A DNA stretch of 64,000 nucleotides from JAUVPB01 sp965223695 (GTDB taxonomy: Bacteria; Actinomycetota; Thermoleophilia; Gaiellales; Gaiellaceae), in NCBI GenBank assembly GCA_965223695.1, contig CBDCXJ010000034.1:1-64000 (forward strand), written 5' to 3'. The notes beneath the pieces were generated by a model. It was not told where the DNA came from. It made no database searches and worked only from the letters and a program-made list of their open reading frames with translations. Made by a program: the position numbers and the translations under genes. Every line of letters begins with the position of its first letter. Positions within the stretch are counted from its first letter, which is position 1. Positions 50,790 to 59,663 of this stretch are shown here, piece by piece.

Positions 50790-51335
50790 CTACGCGCAGC
50801 GGGTGATCATCTTCTTCGTGCCCTCATAACGAGTGCTCTTACAGGCGCGCGTGAAGCCGTCGACGTTCTCGACGATCCGGGCAAAGATGCAACCTTGATT
50901 CGGATGCGGCCCGTCGTCGTACCAGAGAGTCGTCGGGAATCGCATCCCGGCGTGGCGGCCGTAGGCGAACGTGATCTCCTTCAGCCACGGATCCCAGATC
51001 AGATCGCCGCGTGCCATCTTCGTGCTGCGATTCTCGAGCTCGAAGCCAAGCTGGGGCATCTCGATCCGGTCGAGGTAGAAGGCGGCATGCCCGAAGAAGG
51101 CGCAGTGGATGATGTGTCCCTCGATCGGAAGCGTCTCCCAGAACGCGTCACACGTCCTGGGAGCCGCAGTCTCAAGTAACACCCCTCCGCAGACTTCGCC
51201 CTCGATGTCGAACTCGAAGCGGCGGGCACCTTCGGGGATGTCCATCGGAATCTCGAATTGGTCGTACCACCACTCGTCCCACATCTCGCGTTGTTTGGTC
51301 GTGAAATCACGGTCAGGCGGCACGGAACTCTCCAA
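50790..51335 (-). CDS. DUF3830-family protein, cyclophilin-like
   Basis: This 177-181-residue protein has ETAAPRTCDAFWETLPIEG and IHCAFFGHAAFYLDRIEMP, matching DUF3830, whose predicted fold is cyclophilin-like and which often neighbours hydantoinase genes. The start is either TTG 51335 or GTG 51323; a GGAGAG lies just before the GTG. The N-terminal REMWDEWWYDQFEIP is unusually Trp-rich. Tight linkage to HyuB suggests a shared substrate or assembly role. Confidence 0.65.
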   Translation of the reverse strand: MESSVPPDRDFTTKQREMWDEWWYDQFEIPMDIPEGARRFEFDIEGEVCGGVLLETAAPRTCDAFWETLPIEGHIIHCAFFGHAAFYLDRIEMPQLGFELENRSTKMARGDLIWDPWLKEITFAYGRHAGMRFPTTLWYDDGPHPNQGCIFARIVENVDGFTRACKSTRYEGTKKMITRCA

Positions 51336-51379
51336 TCGGGCGTGGCCAGGCTAGTCGAGCGCCCGAGGCGTGACTGCCG

Positions 51380-52471
51380 CTACTCGCTCCAGGCGAGCAT
51401 GAGCGTCGTAATCGGCAGCGCGTAGCTCGGCGCGTCGCTGCCGCGTGCGTAGATCTCGATGCTGTCGCCCTCGCCGATCGCCAGCCAGCGCCCGTCGGGC
51501 GAGAAGGCGTAGGCACCGCGCTCGAATGTGCGGCTGACGCGGCGGAAGTCGAAGTCGAGCACGCCGGCGAGCAGCCCGGGCCATCCGAAGGCAATACGGG
51601 TTGCGTCCGGGCTGAGCTCGACGCCGCTTGCTCGGAGTGTCGGGGCGAGACCCGATACCCGATGAAAGCCGAGGACCGCGCCGTCATCCCAGATCTGGAC
51701 GGTCGGCTGAGGGCGCCCGAAGACGCGCCTGACCTTTGTCGCGATCAGGTCGGTGGCGCCGACGTCATAGGCGAGCAGGGACGACAGACCGTCCTCGGGA
51801 AGGTCGAGACCCTGGCGAAACTCGTCGCTCCCCAGCACAACCCTGCCACCTACCCGGATCTCGTCGGCGAGCGGCGGCAATGTTCTCGTGAAGAGATCGC
51901 CGCCGCCTCCGAACCTCGGGTCACAACCGACCGCCCGCTCGACCGTGCCCTCGTCGATCGAGAGAACAGCCGTCTCGTTGGCCGCCGTGCACCAGGCAAC
52001 GCGCGCACCGTCGTCAGAGACAGCCGCGATGCGGCTCGTTCGCGGCGAGCGCTCTCGAAAGCTCGGCTCGAGGTCACGCGTCTTCTCGGGCCGGTCGGTG
52101 AGATCGAGTAACGCGAGCCGAAGCTCGCTGTCAAACGCCACGGCAGTGCAGCCGTCCGTCGACACGTCGACGACCGTGCAGTGGTCGAGCTCGCCCGGCG
52201 GCTCGAGCTCGATTGCCCCCAGGTCAACGGCGCGCAGGCGACACTGGGCCGTGGTCGAGTCCGGCGTGGGTACGACGACCCAGAGACGGCCGGAAAGCGC
52301 GCCCTCCGGCGGAACGTCCGGCCCGCGCAGGCGGTCGGAGCCGGCGGTCGGCTCGCCGCGACGACTCTCGTCTCGGGCGGCACCGCTGTCCTGGCGAAAC
52401 GACGAGGCGGCCACGACCACGGCGAGTACGACTAGACCGACGACCACCAGCAGGACGCGCGTGCGTGGCAC
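51380..52471 (-). CDS. membrane-anchored beta-propeller-like protein
   Basis: This 363-residue protein has an N-terminal signal anchor (RVLLVVVGLVVLAVVVAASS) and an extracytoplasmic part with WD40-like blade sequences: TVVDVSTDGCTAVAFDSELR, AAVSDDGARVAWCTAANE, VELSPDATRIAFGWPG, YAFSPDGRWLAIGEGDSI. It resembles bacterial PD40/TolB-type propellers without an enzyme domain. Function unknown. It stands alone, between the DUF3830 gene and a divergent lipoprotein gene. Confidence 0.6.
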   Translation of the reverse strand: MPRTRVLLVVVGLVVLAVVVAASSFRQDSGAARDESRRGEPTAGSDRLRGPDVPPEGALSGRLWVVVPTPDSTTAQCRLRAVDLGAIELEPPGELDHCTVVDVSTDGCTAVAFDSELRLALLDLTDRPEKTRDLEPSFRERSPRTSRIAAVSDDGARVAWCTAANETAVLSIDEGTVERAVGCDPRFGGGGDLFTRTLPPLADEIRVGGRVVLGSDEFRQGLDLPEDGLSSLLAYDVGATDLIATKVRRVFGRPQPTVQIWDDGAVLGFHRVSGLAPTLRASGVELSPDATRIAFGWPGLLAGVLDFDFRRVSRTFERGAYAFSPDGRWLAIGEGDSIEIYARGSDAPSYALPITTLMLAWSE

Positions 52472-52560
52472 CCCGTCATTGTGAAGCGTAGACGCGCCAG
52501 ACGCGACGCTTCCTGCCCGCGCGAGCGCGGGCGGGAACTATCCGCCCGAGAATCCGGTCG

Positions 52561-52566
52561 TAGCAT
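52561..52566 (+). promoter_or_regulatory. -10 box TAGCAT of lipoprotein gene
   Basis: TAGCAT lies exactly at -12 to -7 from ATG 52573, with no Shine-Dalgarno: a leaderless start. Confidence 0.45.
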
Positions 52567-52572
52567 CGCAGC

Positions 52573-54224
52573 ATGAGTCGACGACTCGGTCTCGTGGTCG
52601 CGCTCCTGACCCTGGCGGTCGGGGTGGTGGCCGCGTGCGGAAGCGGGCCGGAGGAGCCCGCGTCGGAGCCGCGAGAGCGCGATCGCTCACCGGCTCCGCC
52701 CGAGGCCATCGAGCCGGCGCCAACCGAGGTCGGCGTAGCCGACCTGCGCGAGCCGCGTGTCTCGGCGCCACGCGCCCCGGCCCAGCCACCGCCCTCATGC
52801 ACGCTCACCGACGCTGAGGCCAAACCCGACGGCCCCCTCTCGGAGCGTCCTGCGATCGCCGACCAGCAGCGGGCCCGCGCCCGGTTCGGGCTTCGAAGCG
52901 ACGCCGAGTGGGTAGAGGAGGTCGCCCGCCTGCACGAGCGCGCTGCCGACCCGGCCACGGCCGCTGGTGACTTCGACGAGGGCCTGGGATTCCCGTGACG
53001 AGTGCCGAGGCGCGAGCGCTTGCCCGGCATCAGAACCGGGCCGGCGACACGGCAGGGCGACTCAGGCGCTACGGCTCGAGGCTCGAGGGGTTCGCAGGGC
53101 TGTGGCTGCACTGGGACCGGCCCCGAGGCGTCACGATCGCGTTCAGCAGAGATATCGAGCGCCACCGCTCCGCGATCTCCGCACTCGAGCTCCACCCGAA
53201 GGTCGACGTCCGAGTGGTGGCCGTCGAGTACAGCTTCCGTGAGCTCGAGACACTCCGCGATCAACTCGCGCGCGAGCTCGGGCCATCCACAAGCGTCAAT
53301 CTCGACGTGGTGGGGAACAGGGTCGAGGTCGGCTTCGGCACGGCGCACGAGGCCGCGCTCGCGACGATCGCCGAGCTGGGCGGTCGAGCCGTTTGCGTCC
53401 ACGTTCCGCCGCCTGGGTCGCATATCCCCGAGGGCCCGCAGCCCGAGTCGGGCGACGGTTGGCGCCTTCTGTGGGAAGCGCGTGACGGTCCGATCTGGTT
53501 CACGGCTGCCGCAGTCAACGACGCGGAGTACGCGATCCTCTGGGACGAGCTCGCTCCCGGGTCAGCGCGCCCTCCGGTCGACTTCACCGAAGAGATCGTC
53601 GTTCAGTTCAGTCCGGGCGTGAGCGGAAGCTGCTCGGACATCCGTTTCGACGGGCTCGTCGTGCGGGACGATCTCGTGTACCCGCAGATCGTGCTCCCAG
53701 GCGAGCCGCCCGACGGCTGCACGGCCGACGCGAACCCACATACCTACGTCGTGGCGATCGAGCGCACCACGTTCCCCGCCAGCGCCTTCCGCATCCAGCT
53801 CGAGGAGAACGCCTGTCCGGGCTGCAACGGAACGGACGTCGCACACCTCGACCTGTCGGGCTCCCCGATCCCGGCTGATGCGCGCTGCATCGATGAGTGG
53901 AACATCGTCAACAACAGCGAGCAGCAACTTCGCGTCGCAACCCTCGGTGCCACAACCACCACGATCGCGCGGCTCAAGGCGTACGGGAGCCCTTTGCCGG
54001 GCGCACCCTCAGCCGAGGCCGAGCCACCGCTCTCGCCGGGTTGTCTGTTCGTGTTCCCGCACGACGAAGGCGTCGCCCAGGCGCTGGGCCTGTGGCGCGA
54101 GGATCTCGATGGCGCCTTCGTCTGGGAGCCCTTCCGCGCGCTCGGCGGAGCGGTCGAGAGCTCCACCGAGCTGCCGAAGCGCATCGTGACCAGCGAGGGG
54201 CTGATCCGCGCGGCACAGGACTAG
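52573..54224 (+). pseudogene. secreted lipoprotein with protease-propeptide-like region, split by a frameshift
   Basis: The first frame (52573-52998, 141 residues) has a lipoprotein signal peptide with lipobox VVAAC and a Pro-rich linker. It ends FDEGLGFP followed by TGA, which overlaps a GTG opening the second frame (52995-54224, 409 residues). The second frame has no signal peptide and continues smoothly (TSAEARALARHQNRAGD). One more C in the CCC at 52992-52994 would make one protein of about 550 residues. The middle has alternating strands (VDVRVVAVEYSFRELETLRD) like propeptide repeats of alpha-lytic-type proteases. The C-terminus has CPGCNGTDVAHLDLSG. No catalytic triad is recognised. Two overlapping genes remain possible. 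Confidence 0.55.
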
Positions 54225-54256
54225 ACCGGCGAAGCTCTCGACCTGATCCGACTGGG

Positions 54257-54547
54257 CTAGGCCCCTTCGTCGGCGGTGGTCGGGTCGATCCGCTTGCGCA
54301 GTGCCGTCACCTTCGTGGCCGGGAAGCCGCTTCGCTCGGCATGCTCCCTGATCAGCTCTTCGTCATCGGCGATGTAGACGCAGTGGATTGCGTCGCTGGC
54401 GACGTAGGACTGCTCCCAGAGGATGTTCTTCCGCTCGGCGCGCATCTCTGTCAGCACGTCGTTCGACTTGGCGCTGGCCGCTCGAAGATCCTCGCGCTCC
54501 ATCGTTCCCGCTTGCGGAATGACTCGCTCGATCATGAATCTAGGCAT
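54257..54547 (-). CDS. DUF4242-family small protein
   Basis: This 96-residue protein, MPRFMIERVIPQAGTM at the start, has ILWEQSYVASDAIHCVYIAD and ELIREHAERSGFPATKV, matching DUF4242 (the SCO4226-type nickel-binding ferredoxin-like fold). A GGAGG ribosome-binding site 8 nt upstream fixes the start. It lies downstream of the methyltransferase gene on the same strand, across 125 nt. Confidence 0.75.
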   Translation of the reverse strand: MPRFMIERVIPQAGTMEREDLRAASAKSNDVLTEMRAERKNILWEQSYVASDAIHCVYIADDEELIREHAERSGFPATKVTALRKRIDPTTADEGA

Positions 54548-54672
54548 GAGTTACCTCCGTAGCTGTCGGGCGCGACCCGCCACCTGGATACTGGCAGGCG
54601 ACGCCTCACGCTGGATCCGTTCCCTTCGTCACTGCAGGCCCGGTGAGCTCGTTGCTCTGGCTTCGAGATGAG

Positions 54673-55519
54673 CTAGCGCCTGTGGACCACCACCTCGAGG
54701 TACTCCGCCTCGGCCACGACCGTTCCATCGTCGGCGCGATTGTGCGACTCGATGACGTCTACGAGGGCACGCGTCAACCCGTCCTGCCCTTGGGCGTCGA
54801 GGGCGCCGAACGCCTTGTGGAGCGGCCCGTAGATCTCACGCCAGAGTGCGATCCAGTGCTCGGGTGAGCGGAAGCGGACTGCGAAGGTGCGCGGCTCGAC
54901 CTCGATCGTCTTGACGTTGCTCGTGAAGAGCTCGCCGAGACGCTCGGCGGTGCCCCACTCTGCGGGCGAGCGAACACCGGTCGGCGGTGGCACAAAGCTG
55001 CCGATCGTCTTGAAGAACTGCCCGACGAGCCCGGTGGGCGTCCAGTTGGCCATGCCGATCCGACCTCCCGCCTCGCACACGCGCACCAGCTCGCCCGCCG
55101 CGGCCTCGTGGTCGGCCGTGAACATCACACCGAACGTCAACGTTACGACATCGAATGCGCCCGACTCGAACGGCAGGCTCTCGGCGTCGGCGACCTGGAA
55201 GCTGATCGGAAGCCCCTCTGCCTCGAGCGCGGCCGCGGCCGCGCTCGAGCAGCGACTCGACGTAATCGGTCGATGTTACGTCGCAGAAACGACGCGCGGC
55301 TGCAAGGCTCGCGTTCCCGTTGCCGGCGGCGACGTCGAGAACGGTCTCGCCGGCACGTACGTCGAGCGCTTCGCAGAGTCGCTCGCCGACGATCTGGATC
55401 GTCGTGCCGACGGCCGCGTAGTCGCCCGAGGCCCAGGTTGCTTGCTGGCGCTGCTTGACTGCCGCAAGGTCAGGGGTCGCGGGCTGATCGATGCTTGGGG
55501 TCTGTGCTGTTGCTGACAT
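54673..55519 (-). pseudogene. class I SAM-dependent methyltransferase, frameshifted
   Basis: The restored protein has about 281 residues. From ATG 55519 (ribosome-binding site GGAG) the first frame holds motif I (ETVLDVAAGNGNASLAAARR) and the acidic motif II (VTSTDYVESLLERG). Homology then shifts frame inside the GC repeat at about 55227-55244 and continues with TLTFGVMFTADHEAAAGELV, AGGRIGMANWTPTGLVGQFF and the C-terminus to 54673. One base is extra or missing in the repeat. The family is the large UbiE/CoQ5-like set; substrate unknown. It is transcribed in the same direction as the regulator remnant upstream. Confidence 0.65.
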
Positions 55520-55632
55520 TTTCTTGCTCCTCTCGCTTCGGCGTCTGCCGCGCGTCGCGGCGTCCTGAAACCAACCTATGAACGGCCATGTGACGGTGCT
55601 TGGAGGCCGGCCACAGAGCGTCTGGAGAGGAG

Positions 55633-55666
55633 CTGAAGAAGTCTGAAGAAGCCCCGTTTTTGGGGC
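55633..55666. promoter_or_regulatory. 10-bp tandem repeat and GCCCC hairpin upstream of methyltransferase
   Basis: CTGAAGAAGT CTGAAGAAG (55633-55651) is a direct repeat with a 10-bp period, the spacing expected for a dimer of an OmpR/SARP-type winged-helix protein on one DNA face. It adjoins a hairpin GCCCC-GTTTTT-GGGGC (55651-55666), which may end the regulator transcript. The region 55520-55679 is otherwise non-coding. Confidence 0.4.
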
Positions 55667-55679
55667 GCGAACAGGGCGC

Positions 55680-56857
55680 CTAGCCGAGCAGAACTGCGCG
55701 CGTTCGATGCACCACGTCGATGACCGGAGCGCCCCCGCCCTCGGCATGGAGTTGGTCATAGCGCTCCGCGCCGAGCCGCGTGCGGAGCGCCTCGGCGGCG
55801 GCGAGCGTTCGCTCGCGCAACGGCGCTGTCACGGGCGGGGAGCCGAGCGCGGCCCTGCGCTCGACGGCACCTGTGACCTCGGCGGCAAGCTCGTCCTTGC
55901 CCGCGGCGGCCAGCGCCACAACGCAGAGCGCAAGCGTCTGCCACTGCTGCGACCAATCCCCCGCGCGGTACCAGGTATCGACCGCCTCAGCCAGTCCCGC
56001 CCGTAGCGGCGTCGAGCTGACCATGCACGAGCTGGAGTGCGCTCGCCTCCGTCCGTGCGAACGCGCTCATCCAGCGATTGCCGGCCTCGGACGCGATCCG
56101 ATCGCTCTCTGCGAATGCATCCAGTGCTGCGGGCACATCGTCGTGGGACGCGAACCCGCGAGCGGCCCATCCCGAGGCCAGATCGGTTGGGCTCCCGGTC
56201 GCCTCGCCCATGGCTTGCGCGCGGGTGGCGAGCTCGCGCGCCTCATCGAACTGGCCCACGGAGGCGAGCGCGACCGACAACATGTACGCGCCGTGCGCAA
56301 TGCGGGATGGGTCGTTTGCCGCTTCGGCGAGCGTGACCTGGAGGCGGCCGGCTGCGAGTCCCTCCTCGACCCGTCCCAGCACGTAGTACACGTTCGCCTG
56401 CACGCGCCGCGCAAGGCCCGAGCCGGCGTCGCCGCGGGCACACTCGTCGCTGACGATCTGTTCCGCGACGGCAAGCGCCCGGTCGAACTCGCCACGAATC
56501 CATGCTCGATAGGCGCTGATGCCCATGACGGTCGGAAACAGCGGATGCTCAGTTGCGCCGTCGCATGCCAGCGCTCCGTCGGCCCAGACGAGCGCCTCGT
56601 AGCGCATCGCTCGCATTCCGTACTCGCGCAATGCACTCACGAGCGTGAGCGCGAGCGCCGCGTCGCCCTCTTGGACGGCGTAACTGTGTGCCGCGCGCAG
56701 GTCAGGGAATGCCGCCTCCGCCCGAGCGAGCGCGTCGGGCTCGGCCGAGGTGGGCAAGCACGCCGAAGACCTGCGGCTCGAGCCGGTGGTGCTCTCCTCC
56801 CCGGCGCAGCACGTAGCGCTCGGTGTCAAGCACATAGTCCTCGAACGCGTAGATCAT
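55680..56857 (-). pseudogene. remnant of winged-helix/ATPase/TPR transcriptional regulator
   Basis: ATG 56857 opens the N-terminus of an OmpR-type winged helix (MIYAFEDYVLDTERYVLRRG ... LEPQVFGVLAHL). It then runs out of frame to a TGA at 56712 after about 48 codons. A second frame resumes in the TPR region typical of the C-terminal part of such regulators (EAAFPDLRAAHSYAVQEGD onward). A third frame, from 56000 down to 55680, carries the last 100 residues (AGLAEAVDTWYRAGDWSQQW). Thus the rest of the DNA-binding domain and the whole NTPase domain seem deleted, and a further +1 indel lies in the CCC at about 56000-56002. It is very unlikely to be functional. Confidence 0.6.
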
Positions 56858-56863
56858 GTCCGG

Positions 56864-58525
56864 CTATCCGATCCGCTGAGCTTCGTCGAGCCGGCAATAA
56901 CACGAGGCCCGGACGGGCACGTCGGTTCGTGCAAGGGCCAGATCGAGGCGCTGCTTGATGATCGCCGCCTGGTCCCGCTTGCCCTGGCGGACGAGGCACT
57001 CGTGGAAGCCGTGCAGGCTCCAGACGTTGTCGGGGTGCTGGTAAGCGCGAGCGAGGGTTGCGTCGAGGCCGAGATCGGCGCGGTACACGACCTCCGCCTC
57101 CTCGACGTGACCCTGTTCGAGCAGGAGGGCGCCGTAGGCGTGACGGGTCGGCTGCATCCAGCCCCAGGGCTCGTCATAGGGAAGCCCATCGTCGAGCTCG
57201 ATCGAGCGACGCAGGTGCGCGTAGGCCTCGTCGTAGCTCCCGCGCCGGAATTCGAGCTCGCCCGCCAGCATCTCGGCGGCGATGGCGAGGATGTCGAGGC
57301 AGGTGTTGTTGAAGACGTAGCGGGTCGCGGGCACTCGCGCTCGAGCCTCTTCGAACGCGCCGTGCTCTACCTCGGCGTCTGACGGCCGGCCGGTGGCCGC
57401 GAGAGCGACGCCCCGCGCGTAATGCGTCATGGCGCTCGTGACACAGAAGAGCTCCTGGTTCTCGGGCGCGGCCGTCGCGAGGATCTCGGCCCACCTGCCA
57501 AAGCGGATCAGGACATGCATCCGCATCGGCACGAACCCCTCGAGCCAGTCGGCCATCGGAGGCACCTCGACGAGCAGCAGATCCTCGGGAAGTGTGGCGA
57601 CCATCTCGTCGGCGGCCGCCATGGCCTCGCCGTACTGGCCAAGGAACATGGCGCCGTAGAGCTTGAAGTGGTAATTGTGGCAGCGATAGAGCGAGTAGAA
57701 GTTCATTGCGCCCTCGCGCTCGAGGAACTTCCGGTCAGCGACGATGGCGCATGCGTTGGAGGCGACGACTCTCTCGTAGTGGCCACAGAGCACGTCGATA
57801 TGAGTCGGCATGTGCTCGAGATGTCCGGCGTCGGGCACCAGGCCGCGGAGCGCGTCGGCGGCGCGCAAGGCCCGCTCGGGATGCGGCGACATCTCCATGA
57901 GGTGGAGGTACATGTGTAAGACACCCGGGTGCCCGTAGCCGTCTGGCTGTGCGAGCGCGACCTCGAGCACGTCGATGGCCTCTCGTGTGCTCGCGCCTTC
58001 CGCCGGCTCACCTGTCGCGAGATCCCAGAGGGCCCACGGCGTCTGATTCATGAGTGCCTCGGCAAACAGCGCCGCGACGTTCAGGTCACCGCCGTGAGCA
58101 CCGTGCACCGTCCGCATCGCCGCGGCGTAGTCTGCGTTCCACGGCGAGCAATCGCCGGAAGGCGCCGACTCCGGGTAGCGCGCCGGGAGCGTGTCGATCA
58201 GGGCGCGCTCGAGGGGCGTAGCGCGCTCTCGCAGAGACATCGCCTCGTTCGTGGCGGCGTGTGCCCTGGCCAGTGACGTAGCCAGATCGAGCTCGTCGAA
58301 AGCCTCCCAGGGCTTGTTGTAGTTCGGCCCCAGGGCGTAGGCGATCCCCCAGTGGGCCATCGCGCACTCGGGATCGGCCGCCAGGGCCTGCTCGAAGCAG
58401 CTGATCGCCTCCTCGTGGTTGAAGCCGTAGGTCCACATCAGCCCCCGATCGAACCAGCGCTGCGCCGCGGATGCCGCTGTCGACACGGTCCAGGTGTATG
58501 AGCCGAGGTCGTAGTAGTCGGCCAT
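56864..58525 (-). CDS. tetratricopeptide-repeat protein
   Basis: This 553-residue soluble protein is built of TPR-like helical pairs. The first is WFDRGLMWTYGFNHEEAISC plus FEQALAADPECAMAHWGIAY; later ones include RRGSYDEAYAHLRRSIELDD and EQGHVEEAEVVYRADLGLDA. Conserved His/Trp-rich loops (GHPGVLHMYLHLMEMSPHPE) recall TPR proteins of unknown role in actinomycetes. The next gene on the strand, the regulator remnant, begins 7 nt after its stop, so they were an operon. A TAGACT box lies 8 nt before ATG 58525. Confidence 0.75.
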   Translation of the reverse strand: MADYYDLGSYTWTVSTAASAAQRWFDRGLMWTYGFNHEEAISCFEQALAADPECAMAHWGIAYALGPNYNKPWEAFDELDLATSLARAHAATNEAMSLRERATPLERALIDTLPARYPESAPSGDCSPWNADYAAAMRTVHGAHGGDLNVAALFAEALMNQTPWALWDLATGEPAEGASTREAIDVLEVALAQPDGYGHPGVLHMYLHLMEMSPHPERALRAADALRGLVPDAGHLEHMPTHIDVLCGHYERVVASNACAIVADRKFLEREGAMNFYSLYRCHNYHFKLYGAMFLGQYGEAMAAADEMVATLPEDLLLVEVPPMADWLEGFVPMRMHVLIRFGRWAEILATAAPENQELFCVTSAMTHYARGVALAATGRPSDAEVEHGAFEEARARVPATRYVFNNTCLDILAIAAEMLAGELEFRRGSYDEAYAHLRRSIELDDGLPYDEPWGWMQPTRHAYGALLLEQGHVEEAEVVYRADLGLDATLARAYQHPDNVWSLHGFHECLVRQGKRDQAAIIKQRLDLALARTDVPVRASCYCRLDEAQRIG

Positions 58526-58605
58526 GGCGGCCGAGTCTAATCGTGGCCCAGAACCCTCTTCATTGCCGCCCTAGCCCTACGCCGAAATCGCGGCCCGACA
58601 GCCCG

Positions 58606-58653
58606 TTCACGAAAGAAAATCGGTTCCCCACCACCGTTTCACAGGTTTTTCAC
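58606..58653 (+). promoter_or_regulatory. phased TTTCAC repeats, possible response-regulator site
   Basis: TTTCAC occurs at 58637-58642 and 58648-58653, exactly 11 bp apart, and a third TTCAC lies at 58606-58610, about three helical turns upstream. Direct repeats with 10-11 bp phasing are the usual binding pattern of OmpR-family regulators, and one is encoded just downstream. The site precedes the acidic secreted protein gene. Confidence 0.45.
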
Positions 58654-58703
58654 GGCGCTTCGCTCAGATGAGAGCGTCCACCGAAACAGGAGGTGCCGTA
58701 ACG

Positions 58704-59579
58704 ATGTTGACCCGACGCAAACTCGCGCTACTCGCAGTAGTCGCCGTGATCACGGCGCTGATAGCCGGACCCGCGATTGCAGGCGGCGGCGACTCGCCCG
58801 AGCCGGCAGCGCCGGCCGTGCCCGAGGCGCCCGCTGCAGAGCTCGCCGGGCCCGAGTCGGTCGAGAGCGAGACGGACGAGCCGACGCATGAAGAGGGCGA
58901 TGACCCGGATGCGAACGGACCCGGGGAGCCGACGCACGACGAACTCGGCTCGGACCACAACCTGAACGAGATCTGCACCAGCGACTGGATGGGCTTCCCC
59001 GGCGATCATCCGGAGGGATTCGATGAGCTGGGTCCGTTCGACGAGTCAGAGATCTCCCCAGAGAAGCTCGAAGAGCTCCACGCGGGGCTCGAAGGCGAGC
59101 TCGAGAAGTTCGACGAGCTGCCGCCGGCCGAGTTCAAAGCCATGCTCGAGGGCGACCTCGATGCGCTCGCAGAGCTGCTCACCGAGAAGGGCCTCACCGT
59201 CGAGAAGACCACCGCCGAGGACGGCTCGAGCTGCCTCTCGATCGACGGCGACCCGGAAGCGATCGACGCCGTCATCGACGAGGCCCTCGATGACATGTTC
59301 GGCGAGTTCGACGAGCTCGAGCTCGCGGGCGAGCACTTCGACGAGCTGCCGCCCGAGGCGATCGACGAGATCAACGCAGAGATGCAAGAGCTCGCAGCGC
59401 ACTTCGACGCTAACGGCATCGAGTACGAGATCGTCGAAGAGGGCGACCTTCGCCTCGTCGAGTGGGACGAGACGAACGAGGAGGCCAACGCGGCCGCCGA
59501 GGAGTTCTTCGGGGATCGCGCCGACGAGTTCCCGTTCTTCGAGCACGAGCTCGAGTGCGACGAGGTTGAAGCGCGGTAG
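58704..59579 (+). CDS. secreted, strongly acidic protein next to a two-component system
   Basis: This 291-residue protein has a signal peptide (LTRRKLALLAVVAVITALIA, cleavage near PAIAGG). The mature chain is extremely rich in Glu and Asp, with repeated FDELPP-type units (EKFDELPPAEF, EHFDELPPEAIDEI) and three cysteines (ICTSDW, SSCLSID, ELECDEVE). This composition suggests cation binding outside the membrane. ATG 58704 is chosen for the AGGAGGT site 10 nt upstream; ATG 58668 would place that site inside the gene. A strong terminator follows, then the response regulator and kinase genes on the same strand. Confidence 0.7.
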   Translation: MLTRRKLALLAVVAVITALIAGPAIAGGGDSPEPAAPAVPEAPAAELAGPESVESETDEPTHEEGDDPDANGPGEPTHDELGSDHNLNEICTSDWMGFPGDHPEGFDELGPFDESEISPEKLEELHAGLEGELEKFDELPPAEFKAMLEGDLDALAELLTEKGLTVEKTTAEDGSSCLSIDGDPEAIDAVIDEALDDMFGEFDELELAGEHFDELPPEAIDEINAEMQELAAHFDANGIEYEIVEEGDLRLVEWDETNEEANAAAEEFFGDRADEFPFFEHELECDEVEAR

Positions 59580-59604
59580 CGCACCAAGCAACGCTCGGCC
59601 TCAA

Positions 59605-59631
59605 GAGGGGAGCGGCGTCGCCGCTCCCCTC
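59605..59631 (+). terminator. terminator hairpin after acidic protein gene
   Basis: GAGGGGAGCGGC (59605-59616) pairs with GCCGCTCCCCTC (59620-59631), a 12-bp perfect stem. It separates the acidic protein gene from the two-component operon. Confidence 0.65.
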
Positions 59632-59651
59632 GCGCCGTGCGAAGCGCGCGC

Positions 59652-59657
59652 TACGTT
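59652..59657 (+). promoter_or_regulatory. -10 box TACGTT of two-component operon
   Basis: TACGTT is exactly at -12 to -7 from ATG 59664, which supports that start and a leaderless message. Confidence 0.45.
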
Positions 59658-59663
59658 GATCAG

